DNA of 64,000 nt from contig NZ_SLXL01000006.1 of the NCBI RefSeq assembly GCF_004345735.1, forward strand, positions 1 through 64,000, given 5' to 3'. The translations under genes were made by a program, and so were the position numbers. Positions 18,698-26,128 of this stretch are shown here, in pieces (position 1 is the first letter of the stretch; each line of letters opens with the position of its first letter). This DNA comes from Rhodovulum adriaticum. Its GTDB lineage: Bacteria > Pseudomonadota > Alphaproteobacteria > Rhodobacterales > Rhodobacteraceae. Below the pieces are notes generated by a model. The model was given only the letters and a program-made list of their open reading frames with translations, was not told the origin of the DNA and did not search any database.

Positions 18698-19735
18698 CTA
18701 TGGCGTCGCCGAGCGGAACCTGACCGTCCCCATCGGCAAGACCTGTCTCACAAGGTCCGGCTCGACGAACTGCACCCATTGCACCTTGCCGCAGCCCGGC
18801 AGGGCCTCGCGCTGGCACAACCAGGCCTCGGCGGCCTGCAGGGCGATCAGGATCGTCGGCGATAGCGAGAGATTGAAATCGAAGTTGTCGTAAACCGCGG
18901 ATGCGCTGTCAGGCAGCAGGTCGAATTCATCCTCGATCATGCCAAGTGCCTGCACGGGGTCTGCGTAGTAACGCGTTTCAGCCTTTTCCAGAGCAGTCAG
19001 ATAGGCGACAAGCGCCTCTCGCCGGGCCTCCAGAACCGACCGCCGCGTCATCAGAAACCAGCTTACCTCGGCATCGCCCGCGCCCTCGGCCCGCTGGAAC
19101 CCCAGCGTTTCGTCCTGCAACCAGGCCGAGGTGATCGGTTCCCAGGTCAGCACCGCATCGACCCGCCCATCGGACAGGGCGAACCGGGCCTCGGAAATAT
19201 CCATATCCACAAAAACAAGCGTCTCGGGGTTCAGGTCTGTCGTGGCAGCCATTTGGGCGACCAGATATTCGGTTGCCACCCCCAAGGTTCGCGCAACGCG
19301 CGCGCCCTCCAGATCGGCAAGCGTCTTGATCCCGTCCGACTGCCGCACCAAGAGCGCATGAACCGAGAAGGAATTGAAATTGGTCGCCAGGATGACCGGC
19401 AGATCCCCCGTCCCGTCGCCATGTGTGCGCAGGACATGGCGGACAAACCAGAGCGGGCCAGAGGACACGACATCGACCTCTTCGGCATGCAGCGCGTCAA
19501 GCACGCCGCGAACATCCGGGTAGCTGACGAAGGCCGGTGTATTATCGTAAAGATCGGCTTTCGTCGCCACGGCGCGCTGCATGTCGCCGATGACCGGAAC
19601 GCTCGCCACACGCAGCGGCACGTCCTGATATTCTTCGGAATTCAGCGGGAATGCGATAACAATTACCAGCGCGAAAAACGAAAAGACGCCCGCCGCGCGT
19701 AAAACTCGTCTGTTCATCTTATCAAAAAAAACCAT
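18698..19735 (-). CDS. Second NMT1/THI5-like periplasmic binding protein, orphan
   Basis: A 345-residue protein with an N-terminal hydrophobic segment (VLRAAGVFSFFALVIVIAF, about 11-29) that could be a signal peptide or membrane anchor. The mature part is a binding-protein fold: PLRVASVPVIGD, then VDVVSSGPLWFVRHVL, and a textbook SDGRVDAVLTWEPITSAWL. It resembles the neighbouring 17404-18471 product in domain order and in the Cys-containing C-terminus near W-x-C, so they are probably diverged duplicates. No transporter partners are present. The start could be the ATG at 19717, since neither has a strong ribosome binding site. The response-regulator gene at 20022 diverges from it. Confidence 0.7.
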   Translation of the reverse strand: MVFFDKMNRRVLRAAGVFSFFALVIVIAFPLNSEEYQDVPLRVASVPVIGDMQRAVATKADLYDNTPAFVSYPDVRGVLDALHAEEVDVVSSGPLWFVRHVLRTHGDGTGDLPVILATNFNSFSVHALLVRQSDGIKTLADLEGARVARTLGVATEYLVAQMAATTDLNPETLVFVDMDISEARFALSDGRVDAVLTWEPITSAWLQDETLGFQRAEGAGDAEVSWFLMTRRSVLEARREALVAYLTALEKAETRYYADPVQALGMIEDEFDLLPDSASAVYDNFDFNLSLSPTILIALQAAEAWLCQREALPGCGKVQWVQFVEPDLVRQVLPMGTVRFRSATP

Positions 19736-20021
19736 GACTGCTTACACTCAAAAACTACCACGGTCCGCTGAATCCCGCAGCGCGATTCCGTTTAGAAGGT
19801 ATCCAGTCACTTCACCGGAACGGGTGCGTAAGACAACCTGCCTTTTGGTATAGGTGCCTCTCCGGCACTCAACGTAAGCGAATACTGCAAGAGGGTTTCC
19901 AGAAACGGCGCCTTTGGTCTGGACAGCGTTTCCCGTATTCAGCATCCTCGGGCATCATGCATCTAAAACTGCCACCGACCGCACGGACCGGAACCGCAAG
20001 CGACGATTGGGTGATAAAGCA

Positions 20022-20801
20022 ATGGCCGCGCTGAACGCAGCTGCAACGGAACGCACGATCCTGGTTCTCGACGACCAGCCGGAAATCACTGAAATGGTTG
20101 CGGAAGCGCTGACCCTGGACGGGCATCACGTCGTCCAGGTTCACAGGGTCGCGGACCTGAACACGGCGCTCGAAACGCATTCCGTGGACCTTTTCATCCT
20201 CGATTTGCTGCTGCCCGATGGGAACGGATTGCAGGTCGCAAAGGCGATTCGATCCGACTCCAAGGTGGGGATCATCATGCTGACCGGGCAGTCCGCAGAA
20301 CTGGACCAGGTGGTCGGGTTAGAGGTGGGCGCAGACGACTACGTGGCCAAGCCGTTTCGCATCCGTGAGTTGCGCGCGCGGGTCGGTGCGGTACTACGTC
20401 GCACAGAGGGTTACAGCTACACGACCGCGGCCAACCCCGCCCCAGCCCGGCCCGCGGCCCCGGTCAAACCCACACCCGCAGCCGCAGCCGACGAATGCCT
20501 TTACGTCGGGACGGCCACGCTGAACCTGGCGGCGCGCAGCTTCAAGACCGCCGATGGCCGCAAGATCGTGCTGACGACCTCGGAATTCGATGTCCTGGCA
20601 ACGCTTGCGGGCAACGCGAACCACGTCATGTCGCGCGAGCAGATCATGAATCACGTGAAGGGGCAGGATTGGGCCAGCTATGATCGCGTGATCGACGGAA
20701 TCATCAGCCGGCTTCGCGCCCATCTGGGCGAAGCCGGCCTTGATCCTCAGCTGATCCAGACGGTGCGTGGTGTCGGCTACCTTCTGTCAGACGAAAGCTG
20801 A
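20022..20801 (+). CDS. OmpR/TorR-type response regulator
   Basis: A 259-residue transcription regulator. The receiver (about 10-130) has the acidic pair Asp17-Asp18, the phospho-Asp61 in LFILDLLLPDGNG, Thr in MLTGQS and Lys in YVAKPFR, so it should be phosphorylatable. A Pro/Ala-rich linker of about 30 residues leads to a winged helix (about 165-258) with TTSEFDVLATLA, SREQIMNHVKG and the closing TVRGVGYLL. The frame is open from 19914, but the ATG at 20022 places the receiver at the N-terminus as usual. It is divergent from the binding-protein/hybrid-kinase genes, making it their most likely output, though the hybrid kinase would need an Hpt step. Confidence 0.85.
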   Translation: MAALNAAATERTILVLDDQPEITEMVAEALTLDGHHVVQVHRVADLNTALETHSVDLFILDLLLPDGNGLQVAKAIRSDSKVGIIMLTGQSAELDQVVGLEVGADDYVAKPFRIRELRARVGAVLRRTEGYSYTTAANPAPARPAAPVKPTPAAAADECLYVGTATLNLAARSFKTADGRKIVLTTSEFDVLATLAGNANHVMSREQIMNHVKGQDWASYDRVIDGIISRLRAHLGEAGLDPQLIQTVRGVGYLLSDES

Positions 20802-20812
20802 CCGGAACGGTT

Positions 20813-21535
20813 TCACGCCGCGTTTTTCCCCGGCGATACCAACCTGAGATAGGACATCAGCCTGGCCAGACGCGTATGCAGACGCTGGGTCGCGTGCTCG
20901 TCGGTTTCGTCCGGCAGCACGACGTAGGGTTCGCCATCCTCCCAGTCGGCGGGCGTTCCCAACTCCAGGCGATCGGCCGCGATAAGGGCGTCGAAGACGC
21001 GCAAGACCTCATCCGTCTTGCGACCGATGTTCATTGGGTAATCGAACATCATGCGCAAGCGCAGCGTCGGATCGATGAAGAAGGACCGGCGGATCGGTCG
21101 TTCAGACGACTCCTTGCGGTGATACATGCCAAAGCGTTTCGAGAGGCTCAGCTCGGGATCCGCCACCAGCGGAAAGCTGAAATGCGTACCGAAGGTGGAT
21201 TCCATCTCCTGCATCCAGCGCCACTGATCCTCGGCCGTGTCCGCCGACAGCGCCAACACCTTGATGCCCCGGCGATCAAATTCGGCCTGATGCTTGGCCA
21301 GGCTGACCATTTCCGTCGTGCAGATCGGCGTAAAAGCCGCCGGATGCGAACAGAAATAAACCCAGCTTCCGCGGCTCCACTCATGGAACTGCAATGGCCC
21401 GAACGTTGCCTGCGCGGAAAAATCGGGGACGATGTCGCCGATTTCAGGATGCCATTCACTCGGTTTCATCGGACGTTTCCTGGCCGTAACACCCTTTTTC
21501 CTTTCGGACGCAGAAATGACGACTCGCGTGTTCAT
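20813..21535 (-). CDS. Peroxiredoxin of the AhpC/TSA superfamily, Prx6-like
   Basis: A thiol peroxidase of 240 residues from this start. The core begins IGDIVPDFSAQATFGPLQFH, and the peroxidatic Cys is in AFTPICTTEM, with the conserved Pro and Thr before it. SADTAEDQWRWM and the Arg-containing SSERPIRRSFFIDP segment fit the Prx6/1-Cys group. An additional Cys lies eight residues before the catalytic one (YFCSHPAAF), where relatives usually have FSHP. The start at 21535 has an excellent GGAGG; an alternative ATG at 21469 (218 residues, AGGAAA upstream) removes a basic leader. It is convergent with the response regulator gene, with eleven bases between the stops. Confidence 0.85.
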   Translation of the reverse strand: MNTRVVISASERKKGVTARKRPMKPSEWHPEIGDIVPDFSAQATFGPLQFHEWSRGSWVYFCSHPAAFTPICTTEMVSLAKHQAEFDRRGIKVLALSADTAEDQWRWMQEMESTFGTHFSFPLVADPELSLSKRFGMYHRKESSERPIRRSFFIDPTLRLRMMFDYPMNIGRKTDEVLRVFDALIAADRLELGTPADWEDGEPYVVLPDETDEHATQRLHTRLARLMSYLRLVSPGKNAA

Positions 21536-21788
21536 TGACCTGCCCTCCATGTGCCGACTCTTTCCATCGCCAAGGATCGACCCCGTTGAAGGCAGAAATA
21601 TGGTGAAGTTTAGTAGTTCGTGCCCAAACTGTGCCATAAGGTTCCCCGGGCATCCGAACTGGGGTCAGGCCGAATTTCGCCCGGTTCCTCCATTTTCCTG
21701 CCATCGGTCAGCGTTCTCATTGCGCCAAGACAAACCGCGACCCAGTGGCCCTGTACGCCCCTCAGGGAACGAAAGAGAGGAGAGGACC

Positions 21789-22517
21789 ATGAAACACATG
21801 ACCGGGTTCGTTGCGCCCGCGCGCGTCGAGGCACCAGAACTTTATACGGTCTGGGAACTGCCCGTCGCGAACGAGGGCATGCCGCCCATCCGGGTCGAAA
21901 TCCGCCGCGTTACGGACGAGGAAACCGGCGTCCGGCGCTATCAGGCGCGGTCCCGGCATCCGCTAACGCATGGCCTGACATGGGTCGATCACGATCTTGG
22001 GCGGCTGGAACAAACCGTCCGGGAAGACCTGGCGCAGCTGTGCAGCGAAGAGCACAGACAGGAATGGGCGCCGGCCATCGCCGTTCGCACACGCAGCCTC
22101 AGCCGTCTTTCGAACGGTGTCGAGCATATCGGGTTCGACCTGGCGATCTCCCCGCTGCGGGTCGCGCAATCCACCCAGGGGCGGAAAGGGTGCACGCATA
22201 TAACGAAGTCGGGGGAAAAGGTTTCGGTCTTCGCCGAGAAGAACGCGCAATACGCCCTTGCGGACGAAACGGCGGCAACCACGCGGCGCAGGCCGGATTC
22301 CACCGCCGGGCGCTCGGCCATCCTGCTGGATGCGGACGACCCCACGATTGAGGCCTTGCAGGGTCTGGCAGGCACCCTTCACCTGTTCGCGCAGCAACTC
22401 AGCGCGCAACTGTCGCCGGGACCGGACGGAACGCGCGAGGTTCCCAGCCCGCAGGCCCTGGTGGAAACCATGCGCCGCGCCGCCGAGATGATGGAGAGCA
22501 GGACCAGCCCGGGCTGA
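21789..22517 (+). CDS. Hypothetical protein of unrecognised family
   Basis: A 242-residue soluble protein beginning MKHMTGFVAPARVEAPELYT; I do not recognise a family. There is no signal peptide or membrane segment. The first 140 residues look folded (VWELPVANEGMPPIRVEIRR, then DHDLGRLEQTVREDLAQL); the last 100 are Ala/Thr/Ser-rich and end in a predicted amphipathic helix (LVETMRRAAEMMESR). The frame is open from 21432, but a strong purine-rich ribosome binding site (GAGAGGAGAGGACC) fixes the start at 21789. It is divergent from the peroxiredoxin and followed by a hairpin and the atypical response regulator gene. Confidence 0.65.
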   Translation: MKHMTGFVAPARVEAPELYTVWELPVANEGMPPIRVEIRRVTDEETGVRRYQARSRHPLTHGLTWVDHDLGRLEQTVREDLAQLCSEEHRQEWAPAIAVRTRSLSRLSNGVEHIGFDLAISPLRVAQSTQGRKGCTHITKSGEKVSVFAEKNAQYALADETAATTRRRPDSTAGRSAILLDADDPTIEALQGLAGTLHLFAQQLSAQLSPGPDGTREVPSPQALVETMRRAAEMMESRTSPG

Positions 22518-22580
22518 CAGCAGCCCCGCGAACGACCGTCAGGATCTTCCGGCAGGATTTCGCCAAAGTGGTGGCAAGGT

Positions 22581-22602
22581 GCGTCGAACGGGTGTTCGAC
22601 GC
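22581..22602 (+). terminator. Hairpin after the 21789-22517 gene
   Basis: GCGTCGAAC and GTTCGACGC form a perfect nine-pair stem with a four-base loop, followed by CCCTTTGG. It sits 64 bases after the stop codon. The lack of a real T-run makes an intrinsic terminator plausible but not certain. Confidence 0.4.
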
Positions 22603-22743
22603 CCTTTGGAAACGACGGCAAGAAAACGGCAAGATTTCGCACACGAGCCGAACATCCGGCCCACAATCATCCCCTAAGATTCAAGGTATCGCCCGATGAG
22701 CCGAGTTTCATTGGACGTCAACTTCAGATGAATGGGGGCTCAG

Positions 22744-23511
22744 ATGTTGAATATTACCTTGATCGCCAGCGACCTTCAGGCGCTTTCCCATATCCGGACG
22801 AAACTGGAGGGGGCGAACGCCGAGGTGCGTGGCTACACGAACAACGCCAGCGTGCTGTCTGCGCTGAGGAACAACAAAACCGATGTCGTGGCCGTTCTGC
22901 TGCAGCCGAGCGAGATCCTGGAATCCGAATGGTATTCCAAGGTCAAATCCGGTTCGCAGGCGCCGGTTGTCATGATCGGCGACGGTGATGACGAGTTGCA
23001 GGAAGTGATCGCGCTGCGCATGGGCGCAGACGATTTCGTGTCTGAAACGGCGTCCTCCCGGATCCTGTTCGAACGGCTGCGGCATGCCGCGACCATGTCC
23101 CGCGAACACCGACTGCCGGAAACGGTCGAACCGGCCGGCCGCACCGAGGTTCGCGGCGACTTGGAAATCTCGTTCAGCGACTGGCTGGTGCGTTGGCGCG
23201 GCAAAGCGGTTTCGCTGACCGCGCGCGAATTGCGGGTGCTTTATGCGCTGGCACGGATCCCGGGCCATGTGAAAAGCCGCGAACAGATCATGGACGAGGC
23301 CTACGGCCACGAACCCTTTGCCGATGACCGGACGGTCGACAGCCATATCAAGCGCATTCGCCAGAAACTGCGCACCGTCGATCCGAACTTCGATTGCATC
23401 GAGGCCGTCTACGGCGTCGGGTACAAGTACCATCAGGAAGATGCGTGCCACCCTTCGATTACGCACGGCAGCTCGCTGAATGACACGACACACCAGCGCC
23501 GCCTCGTGTAA
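22744..23511 (+). CDS. ChvI-like winged-helix regulator with a degenerate receiver
   Basis: A 255-residue OmpR-family regulator. The DNA-binding half (about 135-235) is close to ChvI: SREQIMDEAYG, DDRTVDSHIKRIRQKLR, and the ending EAVYGVGYKY. The receiver half keeps the fold (ALRMGADDFV) but has lost the chemistry. The acidic pocket near residue 8 reads ASD, the phospho-Asp position (residue 52) is Leu in VVAVLLQPSE, and the conserved Lys is replaced (VSETAS). It should therefore act without phosphorylation. I chose the ATG at 22744 because the ChvI-like N-terminus aligns exactly there. The C-terminal tail beyond KYHQED is extra. No kinase gene is adjacent. Confidence 0.8.
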   Translation: MLNITLIASDLQALSHIRTKLEGANAEVRGYTNNASVLSALRNNKTDVVAVLLQPSEILESEWYSKVKSGSQAPVVMIGDGDDELQEVIALRMGADDFVSETASSRILFERLRHAATMSREHRLPETVEPAGRTEVRGDLEISFSDWLVRWRGKAVSLTARELRVLYALARIPGHVKSREQIMDEAYGHEPFADDRTVDSHIKRIRQKLRTVDPNFDCIEAVYGVGYKYHQEDACHPSITHGSSLNDTTHQRRLV

Positions 23512-23542
23512 ACGGACATGGCCGTGCAATTGACGCGCTGCC

Positions 23543-23577
23543 CGCGCCCCTGATCGCAACAGGCGATCGGGGGCGCG
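23543..23577 (+). terminator. Hairpin between convergent regulator and cellulose genes
   Basis: A fourteen-pair stem with one G-T pair (CGCGCCCCTGATCG with CGATCGGGGGCGCG) and a seven-base loop, followed by GTTGTTT. It lies between two convergent genes and could end transcription from both sides. Confidence 0.5.
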
Positions 23578-23654
23578 GTTGTTTCAGCGGCGCGCTGACG
23601 CGGCGCCCACACCCCCTGCCGGGCTGCGACCTGGCAAGATCGGGTCGATGGCCG

Positions 23655-25088
23655 TCAACGCACCGCGCGCAGGGCGTTGCGGGTTTCCGGTGTCACCAGT
23701 TCATTGTTGAGGCGCAGGAAAATCTCGCGGGCCTTCGCCCTCTTGCCCGAATTCAGATACGCATAGCCCTTCAGCAGCGCCAGGTCGCGCCGGATTTTCC
23801 CGGTAAGATCCTCCAGCGCATCGAAATAGCCGATCGCGCTGCGGAAATCCCCGCGCTGATAGGCACGCACCCCGCGTTGATCCAGGATCCCGCTCTCGAC
23901 CTGAATACGCTGATCGCGGGTCAGCTCGGTCCGCGCGGCCAGGGCCGCCGCGTTTTCGGTCATCTGCATGTCGAGATAGGCCAGCATCATGCCGAAGCGC
24001 GCATCGCGCCGCATGGTGTTGTTCGCCGGCCGCTTCTCGGCCCGGCTGAACGCGTCCAGCGCCTCCATCGGGCGCTTGGCATTGTAGGCACACCATCCAC
24101 GCTCAAAAAGCAGCGCCGACGAAGAGGCGCCAGAGGTCGCGGCCAGGCAGCCCCGCCAGTTCCCGACCTGCGCAAGCGCACGAACCCGCGACATCCCGGC
24201 CCCGCCCTGCACCATGGGTTGCGATTGGGCAGGGGCGGCGACCGCAGGGCGGGCTTGCGCATCCTTGTCTGGACGGGCGCGCGGCCGGATCTGATCGGGC
24301 CCGGCTTGCGCCGCGGTGACGGTCACCGCACCGGCGAAAGCGCTGCGCGCGGACCAGCGCGGCTCCAGCCCGCGCCCGGCACGCAGGCGATCTTCCAGCC
24401 GCTGCAGGGCCTCGGTCTGGGTGGGGGCTTGCGCAATCGCAAGCATCGTCAGATCGCCCAACTGTTCGGGCGATGCGAGTGCATCCGCCTTTTCCATTGT
24501 GGCCGTCACCTGATCCAGGGCCGTGCACTTGGCCAGCACCCCCTTGTAGATCGACAGCGCCCGGTCCGCCTCTCCGGTTGCCTGATACGCGTCTGCCAGG
24601 CGCCAGGCATTGTTGATGCGCTGACAGGTCAGCAGGTCCGGTGTGATCCTGGCAATCGCGATCGCATCCGAAAGGCGGTCCTCGGAAAACGCGGCGTCCA
24701 ACTCGCGCTGCGCTTCGGCCAGTTCCAACAGGCGCATCATGTCCGGTTCCGGAAACCAGTCGCGATCCTGCGCTTGCCTTTGGGCGATCAACCGGCGCGC
24801 CGCGTCCAGTTCGCCCGTCGCGATCATCCGGTAGATTTCATCCTCGGTCTGTGCCCGTTCGCGATCCTGCGCAGCGATGTCTTCGGGCGGCGCCCAGCCG
24901 GGGAATTCCCTCTGCAGCCTGCGCAACTCCAGTTCGGCGGCCGCCTCTTGCCCCTGGGCCTGGTAGAACCGCAAGGCACGCAGGTCGTCGTCGCTTGGAA
25001 CCGCCACGTTTTCCTGTGCGACCGCAGGCAGCGCGACCGCAAGCAGCGCAGCAAGAATGGTTGTCCTCGGGATCAAAGCGGCACACAT
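23655..25088 (-). CDS. TPR-repeat protein at the end of the cellulose operon
   Basis: A 477-residue exported protein: signal peptide [20 protein letters not shown], cleaved near AVAQE, then alpha-helical repeats with TPR spacing (LADAYQATGEADRALSIYKG, RGVRAYQRGDFRSAIGYFDA, GYAYLNSGKRAKAREIFLRL), split by a Pro/Ala/Gln-rich linker near 280-320. It occupies the bcsC position, but the C-terminal outer-membrane barrel of BcsC is missing (BcsC is over 1100 residues). It may serve as the periplasmic TPR scaffold, with a barrel encoded elsewhere. The start overlaps the bcsZ stop by 16 bases, showing translational coupling. The frame extends to 25205, but that would put a non-signal leader before the hydrophobic segment. 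Confidence 0.75.
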   Translation of the reverse strand: MCAALIPRTTILAALLAVALPAVAQENVAVPSDDDLRALRFYQAQGQEAAAELELRRLQREFPGWAPPEDIAAQDRERAQTEDEIYRMIATGELDAARRLIAQRQAQDRDWFPEPDMMRLLELAEAQRELDAAFSEDRLSDAIAIARITPDLLTCQRINNAWRLADAYQATGEADRALSIYKGVLAKCTALDQVTATMEKADALASPEQLGDLTMLAIAQAPTQTEALQRLEDRLRAGRGLEPRWSARSAFAGAVTVTAAQAGPDQIRPRARPDKDAQARPAVAAPAQSQPMVQGGAGMSRVRALAQVGNWRGCLAATSGASSSALLFERGWCAYNAKRPMEALDAFSRAEKRPANNTMRRDARFGMMLAYLDMQMTENAAALAARTELTRDQRIQVESGILDQRGVRAYQRGDFRSAIGYFDALEDLTGKIRRDLALLKGYAYLNSGKRAKAREIFLRLNNELVTPETRNALRAVR

Positions 25089-26128
25089 CGCGGAAGCGCC
25101 TCCATCTGGGCCAGCATTGCAAAAAGATGCAGCGTGGCGGGGTAATACGGCTGAGAGGTCGAAAAGGGCGGGATGGCAGCCCCCCAATCGGCCGTGCCGC
25201 TGCACTCCAGCAGGGCGGAAATCGCACGGTAGCCGGGATCGTGGCTCGATTGCAGGCGTGCGCCCCCTGCCGCGGCAAAGACCGTCCCGCGCCCATCCGT
25301 TCCCGCGTGCAGCGCGCGGGCCTGCCGTGCCGCCGGGTGATCGGCAAGCGACGACCAGATCAGGAACAGCGGCACCCGCAACGCTTCGTATCCGACCTTG
25401 TGTTCGAACTCACGCGGGGGGGTGACACCGCGGGTGCTGACATCCACCCAATCGGGGACTGGCCCGTTGCGGGCGATTTCGGCCATCAGGGAAAGGCTGT
25501 CCGTCGCAGCCTGGGCAAGGCGTGCATTGCCCGTTGCAGCCGCCAGTTCGCGCATCGCAAGCGGCATCACATAAGAGGCGTTAAAGACGACGCGACCCGG
25601 GCCGGAAAACCCCTTTTCCGCGGGCAGAAGAAGCAATTGACCGGGGCGATCCGGCCGTTCGGCACAACATGTGCCGACCAGATCCTCGACAATCCGCGCG
25701 GCCCTGTGCGCCAAGGCGCCATCGTCGAAACGACGCGATGCGCGCAACAAGGCCCAAGCGTAGAACAGATCGCCGTCGCTGGCATTGTTGATGTCCGGAA
25801 CATGCACCCTCTGGTTCGGCAGCCACCGCCAGGCAAGCAGCGCATCGTCGCGAATTGCCAGGTTGCGCTGCGTCCAGCCGTCGATGGCATCGAAGCGGAC
25901 ACGATCCCCCATACTGGCCGCAAGCAAAAGGCCGTAGCCCTGGCTTTCGGAATGGCTTGCCCCCAGTTGCAGCGTGTCCACGACCCGCCCGGAATATTCG
26001 ATGTATTGCTGCGCCCAGGCACGCCAGGCGGGCATCAGCGCCGGGGTAGAGGCGTGCGCGACCGATTGCCCGGCGAAGAGACCACCGGCCAGTGCGGCCA
26101 TGCCGTGCAGGGCTTCCCTCCTGTTCAT
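25073..26128 (-). CDS. bcsZ: Glycoside hydrolase family 8 endoglucanase of the cellulose operon
   Basis: This 351-residue secreted endo-beta-1,4-glucanase trims nascent cellulose in the periplasm. A twin-arginine-like N-terminus (MNRREALHGMAALAGGLFAG) precedes the mature enzyme. GH8 landmarks are present: the acid Glu in SHSESQGYGLLLA and the Asp in NNASDGDLFYAWALL, plus RFDAIDGW and ASYVMP. Length is normal for BcsZ. It begins at the ATG overlapping the bcsB stop (TGATG), with GGAGGG upstream; a TTG one codon earlier is an unlikely start. Confidence 0.9.
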   Translation of the reverse strand: MNRREALHGMAALAGGLFAGQSVAHASTPALMPAWRAWAQQYIEYSGRVVDTLQLGASHSESQGYGLLLAASMGDRVRFDAIDGWTQRNLAIRDDALLAWRWLPNQRVHVPDINNASDGDLFYAWALLRASRRFDDGALAHRAARIVEDLVGTCCAERPDRPGQLLLLPAEKGFSGPGRVVFNASYVMPLAMRELAAATGNARLAQAATDSLSLMAEIARNGPVPDWVDVSTRGVTPPREFEHKVGYEALRVPLFLIWSSLADHPAARQARALHAGTDGRGTVFAAAGGARLQSSHDPGYRAISALLECSGTADWGAAIPPFSTSQPYYPATLHLFAMLAQMEALPRCVPL

